This document shows, piece by piece, positions 52,865 to 62,172 of a DNA stretch of 64,000 bases. Each line of letters starts with the position of its first letter. Within the stretch, counting starts at the first letter, position 1. A program made the translations under genes and the position numbers. This stretch comes from Haemophilus_D parainfluenzae_AD (GTDB taxonomy: Bacteria > Pseudomonadota > Gammaproteobacteria > Enterobacterales > Pasteurellaceae). The notes beneath the pieces were generated by a model. That model worked only from the letters and a program-made list of their open reading frames with translations, was not told where the DNA came from and did not search any database. The stretch lies in the NCBI RefSeq assembly GCF_001679325.1, contig NZ_LZMX01000030.1; one strand, written 5' to 3'.

Positions 52865-54085
52865 TTAGCCGTTATAGCGTTTGAACACTAAAGTCGCGTT
52901 TGTACCACCGAAACCAAAGCTGTTTGACATTACAGTTTGTAAGCCTGCATTTTCTTTTGTTTCAGTCACGATATTGCAGCCTTCTGCCGCCTCGTCTAAT
53001 GTTTCGATATTAATGCTTGGTGCAATGAAGTCATTGTGTAGCATTAATAAGGTATAGATTGCTTCGTGTGCACCTGCAGCACCTAAAGAGTGACCAGTCA
53101 TTGATTTGGTTGAAGAAATCGCTGGAATTTTGTCACCAAATACATTTTTAATTGCACCTAATTCTTTTACATCACCAACTGGTGTTGATGTACCGTGTAC
53201 GTTGATGTAATCAATTGGAGTATCCACAGTTGCCATCGCTTGTTTCATACAACGCTCTGCACCTTCACCGCTTGGTGCAACCATGTCATAACCATCAGAG
53301 GTTGCGCCATAACCTACGATTTCTGCGTAGATTTTTGCTCCACGTGCTAATGCGTGTTCTAATTCTTCAACAACGACAACTGCACCACCACCTGCGATAA
53401 CGAAACCATCACGGTTTGCATCGTAAGCACGAGACGCTTTTTCTGGGGTATCATTGTATTTAGTTGAAACCGCCCCCATCGCATCGAATTCAGTTGCACA
53501 TTCCCAAGACAATTCTTCCGCACCACCCGCGAAAACCACATCTTGTTTACCTAATTGGATTAATTCAACTGCGTGCCCGATACAGTGTGCTGAAGTTGCA
53601 CATGCAGAACTAATTGAGTAGTTTACACCACGAATTTTGTAAGGGGTTGCTAAACAAGCTGACACACTTGATGCCATGGTTTTAGTTACTGCATAAGGAC
53701 CAATTGCTTTCACACCGCGTGGACCACGCACTGCATCACAAGCGACTAATTGGTTGTGCGCTGAACCGGTACCTGCACCGATTACAAGACCTGTACGATC
53801 ATTTGAAACTTGATCTTCTGTTAAACCTGAATCTTCAATCGCTTCACGCATAGAAAGGTATGCATAAGCTGCCGCATCACCCATAAAACGATACACTTTA
53901 CGATCGATATGCTCGCTTGGATCAAGTTTGATTGTGCCCGCAACATGGCTACGCATTTTCATTTCAACAAACTCAGGCACGACTTCAATACCAGATTTAC
54001 CTGCTTTTAATGAAGCTAAAACTTCTTCTTTGTTGTTACCGATACTTGAAATAATACCAAAACCAGTAATTACAGCTCTTTTCAT
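52865..54085 (-). CDS. fabB: 3-oxoacyl-ACP synthase I (beta-ketoacyl synthase)
   Basis: 406 residues. MKRAVITGFGIISSIGNNKE opens the protein. The catalytic Cys is in YSISSACATSAHCIGHAVEL, and the His residues are in INVHGTSTPVGD and KSMTGHSLGAAGAHEA. NSFGFGGTNATLVFKRY closes the thiolase fold. It elongates fatty acids and is needed for unsaturated ones. A palindrome suited to FabR lies upstream. Confidence 0.95.
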   Translation of the reverse strand: MKRAVITGFGIISSIGNNKEEVLASLKAGKSGIEVVPEFVEMKMRSHVAGTIKLDPSEHIDRKVYRFMGDAAAYAYLSMREAIEDSGLTEDQVSNDRTGLVIGAGTGSAHNQLVACDAVRGPRGVKAIGPYAVTKTMASSVSACLATPYKIRGVNYSISSACATSAHCIGHAVELIQLGKQDVVFAGGAEELSWECATEFDAMGAVSTKYNDTPEKASRAYDANRDGFVIAGGGAVVVVEELEHALARGAKIYAEIVGYGATSDGYDMVAPSGEGAERCMKQAMATVDTPIDYINVHGTSTPVGDVKELGAIKNVFGDKIPAISSTKSMTGHSLGAAGAHEAIYTLLMLHNDFIAPSINIETLDEAAEGCNIVTETKENAGLQTVMSNSFGFGGTNATLVFKRYNG

Positions 54086-54117
54086 TCTTTATTCCTTATG
54101 ATTTAGGGGAAATTTAA

Positions 54118-54176
54118 TTCAACTTACAGTTGTTAGCTGAACGCAATTTACTATGAAATGAAAATATTGCAAGCAA
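54118..54176 (-). promoter_or_regulatory. fabB promoter with FabR-like operator
   Basis: A 24-bp imperfect palindrome at 54118-54141 has arms TTCAACTTACA and TGTTAGCTGAA, 9 of 11 positions symmetrical, around GT. The centre TACA-N2-TGTA type resembles FabR operators of fabA/fabB. On the reverse strand, TTGCTT (54171-54176), 17 bp and TAGTAA (54148-54153) would place the operator at the transcript start. Confidence 0.5.
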
Positions 54177-54267
54177 TAATTCATTTGTTCGACCAGTTAA
54201 GTTTTAACCGACTCAAAATTTCCATGCTATTATAAAAGAATTTGATAAGGCAAAAAAGGGCTAACAC

Positions 54268-56277
54268 ATGTTCACCATTCAGCACGCAAAAATTCATTTT
54301 AACGAAGAGAATACGCCAGTTTCAGATAAATTCGATGACGTGTATTTTTCTAATCAAGATGGCTTAGCGGAAACCCATTATGTATTTTTAGAAGGTAATC
54401 AGTTGTGGGAGCGCTGGGTTAATTATCAAGAAGCCCATTTTGTTATTGCTGAAACGGGATTTGGCACTGGATTAAATTTCTTTGCAGTGACTACGCTATT
54501 CCGTGAATTTCGTCACAAATACCCTGATTCGCCTTTAAAACGCCTTTATTTTATCTCTTTTGAAAAATACCCTTTGCCACTCGATGCATTACAGCAAGCT
54601 CATTTAGCCTATCCGCAATTTTCTCGTCTTACTCAGCATTTACAACAACGTTGGCTTAATCCCATTCAAGGTTGCTATCGTTTTCATTTTGATGAAACCA
54701 CGTTAGATCTTTGGTTTGGTGATGTGGCTGAAAATCTGCCGCAACTGGGCGATTATATGAATGGTAAAATTGATGCGTGGTTTTTAGATGGTTTTGCACC
54801 GAGTAAAAACCCTGACATGTGGAATGAGCGGCTTTATCAGCAAATGTTTCGTTTTACCAAGTTTCAAGGCACCTTTGCGACCTTTACTGCGGCAAGTGCA
54901 GTGAGAAAAGGCTTAGAAACTGCAGGCTTTGATATGACAAAACGCAAAGGCTTTGGTAAAAAACGGGAATGTCTTTCCGGTCAAAAAACTCACGAAAAAC
55001 TGACCGCACTTTCAGCACCTTGGTTTCATAGTCAGCCAGCCAATCTCAAAGAACAAGATATTGCCATTATTGGTGGCGGGATTGCCTCTCTTTGCACAGC
55101 TATTTCATTGGTTAAACGTGGGGCTAAAATCACAATTTATTGCGAAGATGAGCAAACTGCCCTCAATGCATCTGGCAATAAACAAGGCGCCTTTTATCCG
55201 CAACTAAGCGATGATAACGAGCGCAATATTCGTTTTTATATTCATGCTTTCGCCTATGGCCATCAATTCCTACAATGGGCAACTCAACAACAAATTGAAT
55301 TTGAACATGAGCTCTGCGGTGTCTCGCTTTGTGCTTACAATGAGAAAGCTGAAAGTAAATTAAATAAAATCGCTGAGCTTAACTTGCCTTCTGATTTATA
55401 TCAGTCATTAAGCCAAACTGAATTAAGCGAAAAAATAGGTTTACCATTACCTTTTGGTGGCGGTTTTATTCCTCAAGGCGCTTGGCTTGCTCCTCGTCAG
55501 TTAGTTCAGCATGCTTTTGCCTTTTTAGAAAAACAAGGCGTCCAAATTAAAAGATCACAAAAAGTAACCGCACTTTCGCAAACAGAACTGGGTTGGCAAC
55601 TCAAAACTGCTGAAAATGAAACTTTCAGCCATGAATTGGTTGTTTTAGCAAACGGACATAAACTTACTGAGTTTGAACAAACACAAAAACTCCCACTCTA
55701 TCCTGTTCGCGGGCAAGTGAGCCAAATTCCGACATCGGAAAACTTACTTAAACTCAAAACTGTGTTGTGCTATGACGGCTATCTTACGCCAGTCGATCAA
55801 GCGAAAGCTAGTCATTGTATTGGCGCAAGTCATGTTCGTGATAATGCGACTCGTGAATTTAGCCTAACCGAACAACAAGAAAACCAACAAAAAATTCAGC
55901 AAAATATTCCTGAAGATTGGACAAAAGAAGTGGATACATCAGGTAATCTTGCTCGAATCGGTGTGCGTTGTTCGGTACGTGATCTTACGCCAATGATGGG
56001 GGCTGTTCCTCATTTTTCAGCACAGCAGACACAATATCAGAATTTGTTTAATTTACGGCGCCGTAAACAGCCAATAGGACAGGCTACAAACTACCCTAAT
56101 CTCTATTTAATCGGTGCATTAGGCTCACGAGGATTAACTTCTGCGCCATTTTTAGGGGAAACGCTTGCTTCCTTAATTTATGGTGAGCCCTTACCAATGA
56201 GCGAAGATCTGATTCACAATTTGATGCCAAACCGCAGTTGGGTCAGACGCTGGTTGAAAGGTGCAGAGGTGAAATAA
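54268..56277 (+). CDS. mnmC: Bifunctional tRNA modification enzyme MnmC
   Basis: 669 residues, two fused enzymes. The N-terminal MnmD part (about 1-240) is a SAM methyltransferase: FVIAETGFGTGLNFFAVTTL, DAWFLDGFAPSKNPDMWNE. The C-terminal MnmC part (from about 265) is an FAD oxidoreductase: IAIIGGGIASLCTAISLVKR, NASGNKQGAFYPQLS, GALGSRGLTSAPFLGE. It finishes mnm5s2U at wobble position 34 of tRNAs after MnmEG. It is divergent from fabB, as in E. coli. Confidence 0.95.
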   Translation: MFTIQHAKIHFNEENTPVSDKFDDVYFSNQDGLAETHYVFLEGNQLWERWVNYQEAHFVIAETGFGTGLNFFAVTTLFREFRHKYPDSPLKRLYFISFEKYPLPLDALQQAHLAYPQFSRLTQHLQQRWLNPIQGCYRFHFDETTLDLWFGDVAENLPQLGDYMNGKIDAWFLDGFAPSKNPDMWNERLYQQMFRFTKFQGTFATFTAASAVRKGLETAGFDMTKRKGFGKKRECLSGQKTHEKLTALSAPWFHSQPANLKEQDIAIIGGGIASLCTAISLVKRGAKITIYCEDEQTALNASGNKQGAFYPQLSDDNERNIRFYIHAFAYGHQFLQWATQQQIEFEHELCGVSLCAYNEKAESKLNKIAELNLPSDLYQSLSQTELSEKIGLPLPFGGGFIPQGAWLAPRQLVQHAFAFLEKQGVQIKRSQKVTALSQTELGWQLKTAENETFSHELVVLANGHKLTEFEQTQKLPLYPVRGQVSQIPTSENLLKLKTVLCYDGYLTPVDQAKASHCIGASHVRDNATREFSLTEQQENQQKIQQNIPEDWTKEVDTSGNLARIGVRCSVRDLTPMMGAVPHFSAQQTQYQNLFNLRRRKQPIGQATNYPNLYLIGALGSRGLTSAPFLGETLASLIYGEPLPMSEDLIHNLMPNRSWVRRWLKGAEVK

Positions 56278-56308
56278 AAAGTGCGGTTAAAATCAACCGC
56301 ACTTTTTC
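56276..56308 (+). terminator. mnmC terminator made of inverted uptake sequences
   Basis: AAAAAGTGCGGTT / AACCGCACTTTTT with a 6-nt loop; lies between converging genes and can work for both. Confidence 0.85.
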
Positions 56309-56983
56309 TTAATATAAACTTAAACGTTGCAATCGCTGTCTGGCAATTTCTTTAGTTTCTTCTTTTTTTGCTGTATTCATAATTTCTAAATAGAGCAACT
56401 TGGCCAAACCAATATTGACTTGTGTTCCAATCCCTTCTTCATACAAACGAGCTAAACGGAATTTTCCTTCATTACTACCCGCATTTGCGGCTTTTTGAAA
56501 CCATTCAAAGGCTTTAGTAAATTCTTTCTGATTGGTATAAATATCTCCTAATGTAAGCATAGCATCAGGATCTTTTGTCGCACTGGTTTCAAATAATTTA
56601 ATCGCTTGAGCAGTATCTTGTTTCACATAGTTGTTACCGTTGAAATACATCACTGCCAAATTATTGATAGCCTTAATGCTGCCTCGCTCAGCAGCTTCGC
56701 TAAACCACCAATAAGCTAATTCTTTATTTTCATCCACTCCGCGACCTAAATTATAAAGCATCCCTAAATTGCTTTGTGCTTGTAAATTACCTTCCAGCGC
56801 AAGAGGATACATAATTTCAAAAACGGCTTTCCAATCTTGTTTCTCAGCCAGTTTTTGTGCCTGATCCATTTTTTGCTGATCCGTCATTTGCGCTTTATCG
56901 ACCAAATCAATGGTTTTCATGGCAAATGCTGAACTGCTTAAGGTGAGCGTGGTGAGGAGTAAAAGTTTGGCTAATGTCTTCAT
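56309..56983 (-). CDS. Secreted Sel1/TPR-repeat protein
   Basis: 224 residues. Signal peptide MKTLAKLLLLTTLTLSSSAFA. Four or so Sel1-like repeats are visible: LALEGNLQAQSNLGMLYNLG, AERGSIKAINNLAVMYFNG, FETSATKDPDAMLTLGDIYT and AANAGSNEGKFRLARLYEEG. These solenoids bind partner proteins; the partner is unknown. It begins one base after the upstream YwiC-like gene ends. Confidence 0.75.
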   Translation of the reverse strand: MKTLAKLLLLTTLTLSSSAFAMKTIDLVDKAQMTDQQKMDQAQKLAEKQDWKAVFEIMYPLALEGNLQAQSNLGMLYNLGRGVDENKELAYWWFSEAAERGSIKAINNLAVMYFNGNNYVKQDTAQAIKLFETSATKDPDAMLTLGDIYTNQKEFTKAFEWFQKAANAGSNEGKFRLARLYEEGIGTQVNIGLAKLLYLEIMNTAKKEETKEIARQRLQRLSLY

Positions 56984-56984
56984 C

Positions 56985-57701
56985 TTATAACGTCGCTATC
57001 AATAAAATAATCAAAAAAATTGCGGATGTTCCGAATTCTATTAGACCGACTTGCTTCACGGAAAGTTTCTTGGTGGGTAAATAAATCGCACGAATTAACG
57101 CCGGCACAAAAGCAAGTGATAAGACATATTGTTGGGTAAACAAGCAGCCAAGCACGCAAAGCACATGGAAAATAATAGAGGCTTTGAGATAAAGCGGATT
57201 TTTACGTTCTCGCATCATTGATTTGACGTAAAGTGTCGTACCAATAAAAAATAAGCTTGGATACAGTGCCACCCACCAGATTTTTTCATCAAAAGTGCGG
57301 TCAGAAAAATAATAGGATCCCATGCCTGCAAGGGCAAAAATCGCAATACCAGCCAAATCATTGAGAAGATTACGTTCATCTTTTTTCTTGGTGTAATAGA
57401 TACTCACCAATACAAAAGGAAACATGGCGGCAATAAAAAAAAGAATTTGCCAGTTATAAAAAATGGCAGGAAGCGCAAATAAAAAAGCTGCAACACCATA
57501 GATGATGGTCCACTTTTTATATTCCGCCATATTTTTGCCCTTAAAGAGACTAAGCATTGGGTAACTCAGCAAATACATGGTGAACCAAGCTAAAAGCAAA
57601 AAGAAATGCGCCCAAACAGGTGAAGCTAATAACATACCATAAACAAAAGGCAATAATGCCATCACAATGGCGCCATATTGATTCGAAATCAGGAGTTTCA
57701 T
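56985..57701 (-). CDS. YwiC-like integral membrane protein
   Basis: 238 residues from ATG at 57701 (MKLLISNQYGAIVMALLPF); the frame is open 15 codons earlier but without a ribosome site. It has about eight hydrophobic helices. NQYGAIVMALLPFVYGMLLA, YLLSYPML and LPTKKLSVKQVGLIEFGTSA match the YwiC-like family. The role is unknown. It is probably one unit with the Sel1-repeat gene downstream. Confidence 0.65.
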   Translation of the reverse strand: MKLLISNQYGAIVMALLPFVYGMLLASPVWAHFFLLLAWFTMYLLSYPMLSLFKGKNMAEYKKWTIIYGVAAFLFALPAIFYNWQILFFIAAMFPFVLVSIYYTKKKDERNLLNDLAGIAIFALAGMGSYYFSDRTFDEKIWWVALYPSLFFIGTTLYVKSMMRERKNPLYLKASIIFHVLCVLGCLFTQQYVLSLAFVPALIRAIYLPTKKLSVKQVGLIEFGTSAIFLIILLIATL

Positions 57702-57812
57702 AGTTCTCTTTAGTTGATAAAAATTCTCAGTTATTTTATCCCACAATTTCTTGATTTACAAAGTTTAAAACCGCCTTTAGAATGGAATTATCTTCATCAA
57801 AAAGGAGTCATT

Positions 57813-58163
57813 ATGTCGATTCAACGCATTCAACCAAGCAAACGCTTTTCTGAAGTGGTCATTCATAACAATACCGCCTATTTCGCAGGCCAAGTACCGG
57901 AAAAAACGGTTAAGCAAAATGCTTATGAACAAACCAAAGAAGTCCTTTCACTGATCGATAAATTATTGGCAGAAATTGGTTCTGAAAAAAGCAAAATTCT
58001 TACCACTCAAATCTTCCTTGCTGATATGGCCGATTATGCTCAACTCAACCAAGCATGGGATGAATGGGTCGATAGCCAAAATCCACCAAGCCGAGCAACG
58101 GTAGAAGCAAAACTTGCAGATCCTGATTGGAAAGTTGAGATCGTTATTATTGCGGCTGTATAA
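57813..58163 (+). CDS. RidA/YjgF-YER057c-UK114 family protein
   Basis: 116 residues from ATG at 57813, after AAAGGAG. SIQRIQPSKRFSEVVIHNNT, AYFAGQVPE, LTTQIFLADMADYAQLNQAW, PPSRATVEAKLADPDWKVEI and VIIAAV are typical. The Arg in PSRATVEA corresponds to the imine-hydrolysing site of RidA. It probably clears reactive enamines or imines formed by pyridoxal-phosphate enzymes. It belongs to one of the subfamilies distinct from RidA proper. Confidence 0.85.
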   Translation: MSIQRIQPSKRFSEVVIHNNTAYFAGQVPEKTVKQNAYEQTKEVLSLIDKLLAEIGSEKSKILTTQIFLADMADYAQLNQAWDEWVDSQNPPSRATVEAKLADPDWKVEIVIIAAV

Positions 58164-58252
58164 ACAAGCTTTTTCAAAATGTGATCAACCGCAAAGAAAG
58201 TTTTTCGGTTTTCCTTTACACTCAACACTGAATTCAAAAGAAGGAGTAATGT

Positions 58253-58663
58253 ATGCAATCATGGACACCAGAAATGTGGCAAGCTGCTGTGATTGGGCTT
58301 GTAGTTGGCGTAATCTTAGGCTATTTATTATTACGTTTAACAAAAGGTTCTGTAAAAAAACAAGTTCAGACCGAAGCTGAACTAAAAGAAGTGAAAACAC
58401 AATTAAGCGATAAACAAGCACAGCTTGAAAAACATTTCGCAGAAAGTGCCGAGTTATTTAAAACCTTAATTGGTGATTATCAAAAACTATACCGCCACTA
58501 TGCCGCTTCATCTGAAGCCTTACTTGGTAGTAAACCCGCCGACAAAGGTTTATTTACCCAGCAATTAGTGACTGCCTCATCAGAAAGTAAATCTGAAGAG
58601 CCACCACGCGATTATTCTGAAGGTTCATCTGGCTTATTAAAAACAGATAAAGAAAACCAATAA
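58253..58663 (+). CDS. zapG: ZapG (YhcB, DUF1043) membrane-anchored coiled-coil protein
   Basis: 136 residues. The N-terminal helix AAVIGLVVGVILGYLLLRLT is followed by a long coiled coil (about 30-85, TEAELKEVKTQLSDKQAQLE) with FAESAELFKTLIGDYQKLYR. A low-complexity tail follows. The family links cell division, elongation and envelope synthesis. AAGGAGTAATGT gives the start. Confidence 0.85.
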   Translation: MQSWTPEMWQAAVIGLVVGVILGYLLLRLTKGSVKKQVQTEAELKEVKTQLSDKQAQLEKHFAESAELFKTLIGDYQKLYRHYAASSEALLGSKPADKGLFTQQLVTASSESKSEEPPRDYSEGSSGLLKTDKENQ

Positions 58664-58683
58664 TGATTAACGGTTGAACAATA

Positions 58684-58723
58684 AAAAAATCAGGGATTAA
58701 ATACTTAATCCCTGATTTTTTTA
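58684..58723 (+). terminator. Terminator between zapG and lolE
   Basis: Stem AAAAAATCAGGGATTAA / TTAATCCCTGATTTTTT with an ATAC loop; symmetrical, between converging genes. Confidence 0.9.
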
Positions 58724-59974
58724 TTAATGATTACTCAACACTTGAGCCGGTTGTAACTTAGCCGCTCGACTGGCGGGATAAAGACTGGCAAGTAAACTCA
58801 ATACCAATGCTGCCACTAAAACCAGCACAACATCGAACCAATGTAATTCACTTGGTAAGAAATCAACGAAATAGATACCATCTGATAACAGTTTTTTACC
58901 GAGTAATGTCTCGATGCCTTGAATAATCGGCGTGAGATTAAGGGCTAGTACGACACCTAACACAATACCAATCAAACACCCTTTCATTCCTGCAAGCAAA
59001 CCATACCAAATAAAGATCTGCTTAATAAAAACATTATTTGCTCCCAAGGTTCGCATAATCGCAATATCACCTTGCTTATCTTTTACCGCCATAATTAAGG
59101 TAGAAACGATATTAAAACATGCCACCCCAATTACAAGCACCATGGCGATATACATCACTGTGCGGATAAGCTGAATATCACGATACATATAGCCAAATTT
59201 TGCCACCCAGTTTTGAATATAAAGCAATTGCGGATAATCATTCAGCATCGAATAATCCATTTCTTGTACTTTAAATGGATCATCCACTTTTAATTCGACA
59301 CCGGTAATTTGATCTTCGCGATACCCCATTAATTCTTGTGCTTGAGGTAATGCGAGTAGGGCATAACTGTGGTCTAACTGACCATCTAAATGTAAAATCG
59401 CAGTCACTTGAACACGCTCACGGTTAGGTTGAGCCATTTGATCATCGCCATTTGGTTGAGAAATCAATAACGACACCCAATCGCCTGCTTTAACATCTAA
59501 CGCTTTGGCAATACCGGAGCCCAGCACCAATCCGCCTTCTTCTGCGAATTTTTGCCAGCCATCACCTTCCACAAACTTACCAAGAGAACTCACTTGATCT
59601 TCAGCTTGTTTATCGACCCCTTTCACTTGTACAACTTTAAGTTTATTGCCGTTTTCAACTAAGGCGGTAAAACTCACAAAAGGTGAAAGTGCGGTAATTT
59701 TTTTGTTTGTTTTTAGACGATCTGCTAACTTCTGCCAATGGTTTAACGTAGCTTCATTGCCCTGTGGATTTACCGTGATTTCAGCATGTGGCACGACAGC
59801 CAAAATACGTGAATTCAATTCACGCTCAAACCCATTCATGGCACTTAATCCCACAATTAACACTGCTACACCAAGGGCGATACCAATTGCAGAAAATTTT
59901 GAAATTAACGCCACCAACGGATTCTTTTGCTTCCCCCGCTGATAACGCCAACTAATGAAAAAAGGCGTATTCAT
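58724..59974 (-). CDS. lolE: Lipoprotein-releasing system permease LolE (LolC/E family)
   Basis: 416 residues. It has an N-terminal helix (FSAIGIALGVAVLIVGLSAM) and a large periplasmic domain (about 45-265). Three C-terminal helices form the FtsX-like domain (MYIAMVLVIGVACFNIVSTL, GLLAGMKGCLIGIVLGVVLA, VLVLVAALVLSLLASLYPAS). It ends PASRAAKLQPAQVLSNH. With LolD it lifts lipoproteins out of the inner membrane for LolA. The start overlaps the lolD stop. LolC versus LolE is set by position beside lolD and is the less certain point. Confidence 0.85.
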   Translation of the reverse strand: MNTPFFISWRYQRGKQKNPLVALISKFSAIGIALGVAVLIVGLSAMNGFERELNSRILAVVPHAEITVNPQGNEATLNHWQKLADRLKTNKKITALSPFVSFTALVENGNKLKVVQVKGVDKQAEDQVSSLGKFVEGDGWQKFAEEGGLVLGSGIAKALDVKAGDWVSLLISQPNGDDQMAQPNRERVQVTAILHLDGQLDHSYALLALPQAQELMGYREDQITGVELKVDDPFKVQEMDYSMLNDYPQLLYIQNWVAKFGYMYRDIQLIRTVMYIAMVLVIGVACFNIVSTLIMAVKDKQGDIAIMRTLGANNVFIKQIFIWYGLLAGMKGCLIGIVLGVVLALNLTPIIQGIETLLGKKLLSDGIYFVDFLPSELHWFDVVLVLVAALVLSLLASLYPASRAAKLQPAQVLSNH

Positions 59975-60657
59975 TATGCATCTTCCTTCAAAATACCATC
60001 TTGCATCACTAAACGACGTGATAATTTTTCAGCAAGCCCCATGTCGTGAGTGACTAATAAAAAAGCGATATTTTGCTCTTGGTTAAGTTGTTGAATGAGT
60101 TCAAAAATGCTTTCTGTGGTCTTGTGGTCGAGATTTCCTGTTGGTTCATCCGCTAAAACTAACGATGGATTATTCACTAAAGCACGCGCAATAGCCACAC
60201 GCTGACGTTCACCTCCAGAAAGCGCAGAGGGACGATGCGTAATTCTATGGCTTAATCCCACCGCACTTAGCATTTTTTCGGCACGATCTTTCGCTTCTGT
60301 TTTATTTTGATGACCAATCAACATCGGCATCATCACATTTTCAAGTGCGGTAAAATCTGCCATTAAATGATGGAATTGATACACAAATCCTAAATAGCGA
60401 TTACGCAAAGCAGCTAATTCATTAGCCGATGCTTTTTGCAAGGATTGTCCATTAATAAACACTTCCCCACTACTTGGCTGATCAAGTCCCCCTAAAGTAT
60501 GCAATAAAGTACTTTTCCCTGAACCAGAGCTTCCCACAATCGCAACCAACTCTGCAGGTTCCATAGAAAAAGAAACGCCTTTTAACACTTGCGTTTGATT
60601 TTCACCTTCTTGATAAAATTTATTGATGTTTTCGCATTTTAATAAATAGTTATTCAT
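59974..60657 (-). CDS. lolD: Lipoprotein-releasing system ATPase LolD
   Basis: 227 residues. Walker A is AIVGSSGSGKSTLLHTLGGL, and the Lol motif region is LGFVYQFHHLMADFTALENV. The signature is LSGGERQRVAIARALV, and Walker B is SLVLADEPTGNLD. It drives LolCE at the inner-membrane surface. Confidence 0.95.
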   Translation of the reverse strand: MNNYLLKCENINKFYQEGENQTQVLKGVSFSMEPAELVAIVGSSGSGKSTLLHTLGGLDQPSSGEVFINGQSLQKASANELAALRNRYLGFVYQFHHLMADFTALENVMMPMLIGHQNKTEAKDRAEKMLSAVGLSHRITHRPSALSGGERQRVAIARALVNNPSLVLADEPTGNLDHKTTESIFELIQQLNQEQNIAFLLVTHDMGLAEKLSRRLVMQDGILKEDA

Positions 60658-60738
60658 TTTTTACTCTTTTTAACCGCACTTTAGCAGCAAATCATCTCAT
60701 TAAAAACTTGCGCGAGTCTATCACACTTTTTCCTGAGC

Positions 60739-61380
60739 TTAAATTTCAATACGCTCAAAGCATTCAAATCCCGTCTCAGGAAAATATTTTTTAAGATAAC
60801 CCTTTAAATAACCTTGCGTCTCTTGACTAATGATAGAATCGTATTCTGGATAACCGTTATACATTACGCTTAGCACTGGCACACCATGAGAACGACAGGC
60901 CTCTAAACTTAATAATGTGTGGTTAATACTACCTAATTTTCCCGATGTCACTAAAATCAACGGGTAATTGTTTGACTGGATATAATGTAACGTCGTCGCC
61001 TCGTCACAATAAGGCACCATTAATCCACCAGCCCCCTCCAGCAGCACATAATCATATTTCTCTGCCAGAAGTGCGGTGGATTTTTCAATAATTTTTTCAT
61101 TAATTTCTCGCCCCTCGAGCTTTGCAGCTAAATGAGGAGAACAAGGGTATTCAAAAAGATAAGGACAGGTGTCGCCTTGTAAATCTTCTGCTGTCAAATC
61201 AATCCCTTGAATCTTTCGATGTACAAGCAAATCATCAGCGATATTTTTACAGCCTGTTTGAATCATTTTTTGTGTAATAACGGAAAAGCCTTGTTCCATC
61301 AACTTTTTAGCATAAATGCCTGTTGCAACCGTTTTACCTACATCGGTATCAATGCCCGATACAAAAATAACCTTGCCCAT
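60739..61380 (-). CDS. bioD: Dethiobiotin synthetase
   Basis: 213 residues. VIFVSGIDTDVGKTVATGIY carries the P-loop with the DTDVGKT motif. TQKMIQTGCKN and LLEGAGGLMVPYCDEATTL are also typical. It closes the ureido ring with CO2 and ATP. Last gene of the reverse-strand biotin cluster, 12 bp after bioC. Confidence 0.93.
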   Translation of the reverse strand: MGKVIFVSGIDTDVGKTVATGIYAKKLMEQGFSVITQKMIQTGCKNIADDLLVHRKIQGIDLTAEDLQGDTCPYLFEYPCSPHLAAKLEGREINEKIIEKSTALLAEKYDYVLLEGAGGLMVPYCDEATTLHYIQSNNYPLILVTSGKLGSINHTLLSLEACRSHGVPVLSVMYNGYPEYDSIISQETQGYLKGYLKKYFPETGFECFERIEI

Positions 61381-61392
61381 AAATACGCCTTA

Positions 61393-62172
61393 CTAATTTC
61401 CAGCATGAGAATAACGTGCGATAAAAAACAATGGATGATAAGTTAAGCCCACTTTACCCGATGGCAAACTAAAAGCCTGTAAGTAATCATCAACAAATTT
61501 GTTGAGATTTTTTCTTGTCCAATTTTTCTGGTTAGTCGCTGTTACACCTGTATATTTCAGATGTTTGAGTACATCCAATGGCGTATCAAAGTCTAGTATT
61601 ACATTAAAATCGTCACACCATAAAAGCTCAAAATCATTGGCTAACCAATTTTGCCATTGAGATAAATTCGGATAACTTAACCCCACATTCGTCATTTGGC
61701 GAATCTCTTTTAAATTATCTTCACCAAAGCTCGTCATCGCCAATAAACCATTAGGTTTTAATCCTGTTTTACAATGGGAAATAAAATTGTCAGGATGATG
61801 GAACCACTGTACAGCTGATGCACTTGCAATCAAGTCAAATCGTCGTTGAAAAGGAAAGTTCTCTGCATCACTACAATAAAAATCAAAGGGTTGAATTAGT
61901 TTTTCAGCGAGTAGAGAATGCACATCGCACAAATCATTAAATAACCAATAATTGGCTGAAATCTGTTTTTGCAACAACGTACTCAACATACCAGAACCGC
62001 AACCGAGTTCCAAAACGCTATCTAGTGACCCATTTGATAAATAGTCTTGCAAATGCATCATTAACTTAATATTCATTTTTTGTTGAATTAATGCATGTTC
62101 ATCATAGCTATTTAAGGCTTTTTGGAAGGCGTGTTTAATGCGCGATTTATCTACGGAAGTTAATGATTCCAT
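61393..62172 (-). CDS. bioC: Malonyl-ACP O-methyltransferase BioC
   Basis: 259 residues. SAM methyltransferase: VLELGCGSGMLSTLLQ (motif I), FDLIASASAVQWFHHPDNFI and LKPNGLLAMTSFGEDNLKEI. It methylates malonyl-ACP so that fatty-acid enzymes can build the pimeloyl chain. It overlaps bioG by 13 bp. Confidence 0.92.
   Translation of the reverse strand: MESLTSVDKSRIKHAFQKALNSYDEHALIQQKMNIKLMMHLQDYLSNGSLDSVLELGCGSGMLSTLLQKQISANYWLFNDLCDVHSLLAEKLIQPFDFYCSDAENFPFQRRFDLIASASAVQWFHHPDNFISHCKTGLKPNGLLAMTSFGEDNLKEIRQMTNVGLSYPNLSQWQNWLANDFELLWCDDFNVILDFDTPLDVLKHLKYTGVTATNQKNWTRKNLNKFVDDYLQAFSLPSGKVGLTYHPLFFIARYSHAGN

Noticed and set aside
52803..52866. A 21-codon leader-like frame (MIRKNRTWKTQ) with a GGAAGG ahead
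   Set aside because: It is read through the uptake-sequence terminator of fabB and ends at the fabB stop region; no downstream gene on that strand would use it.
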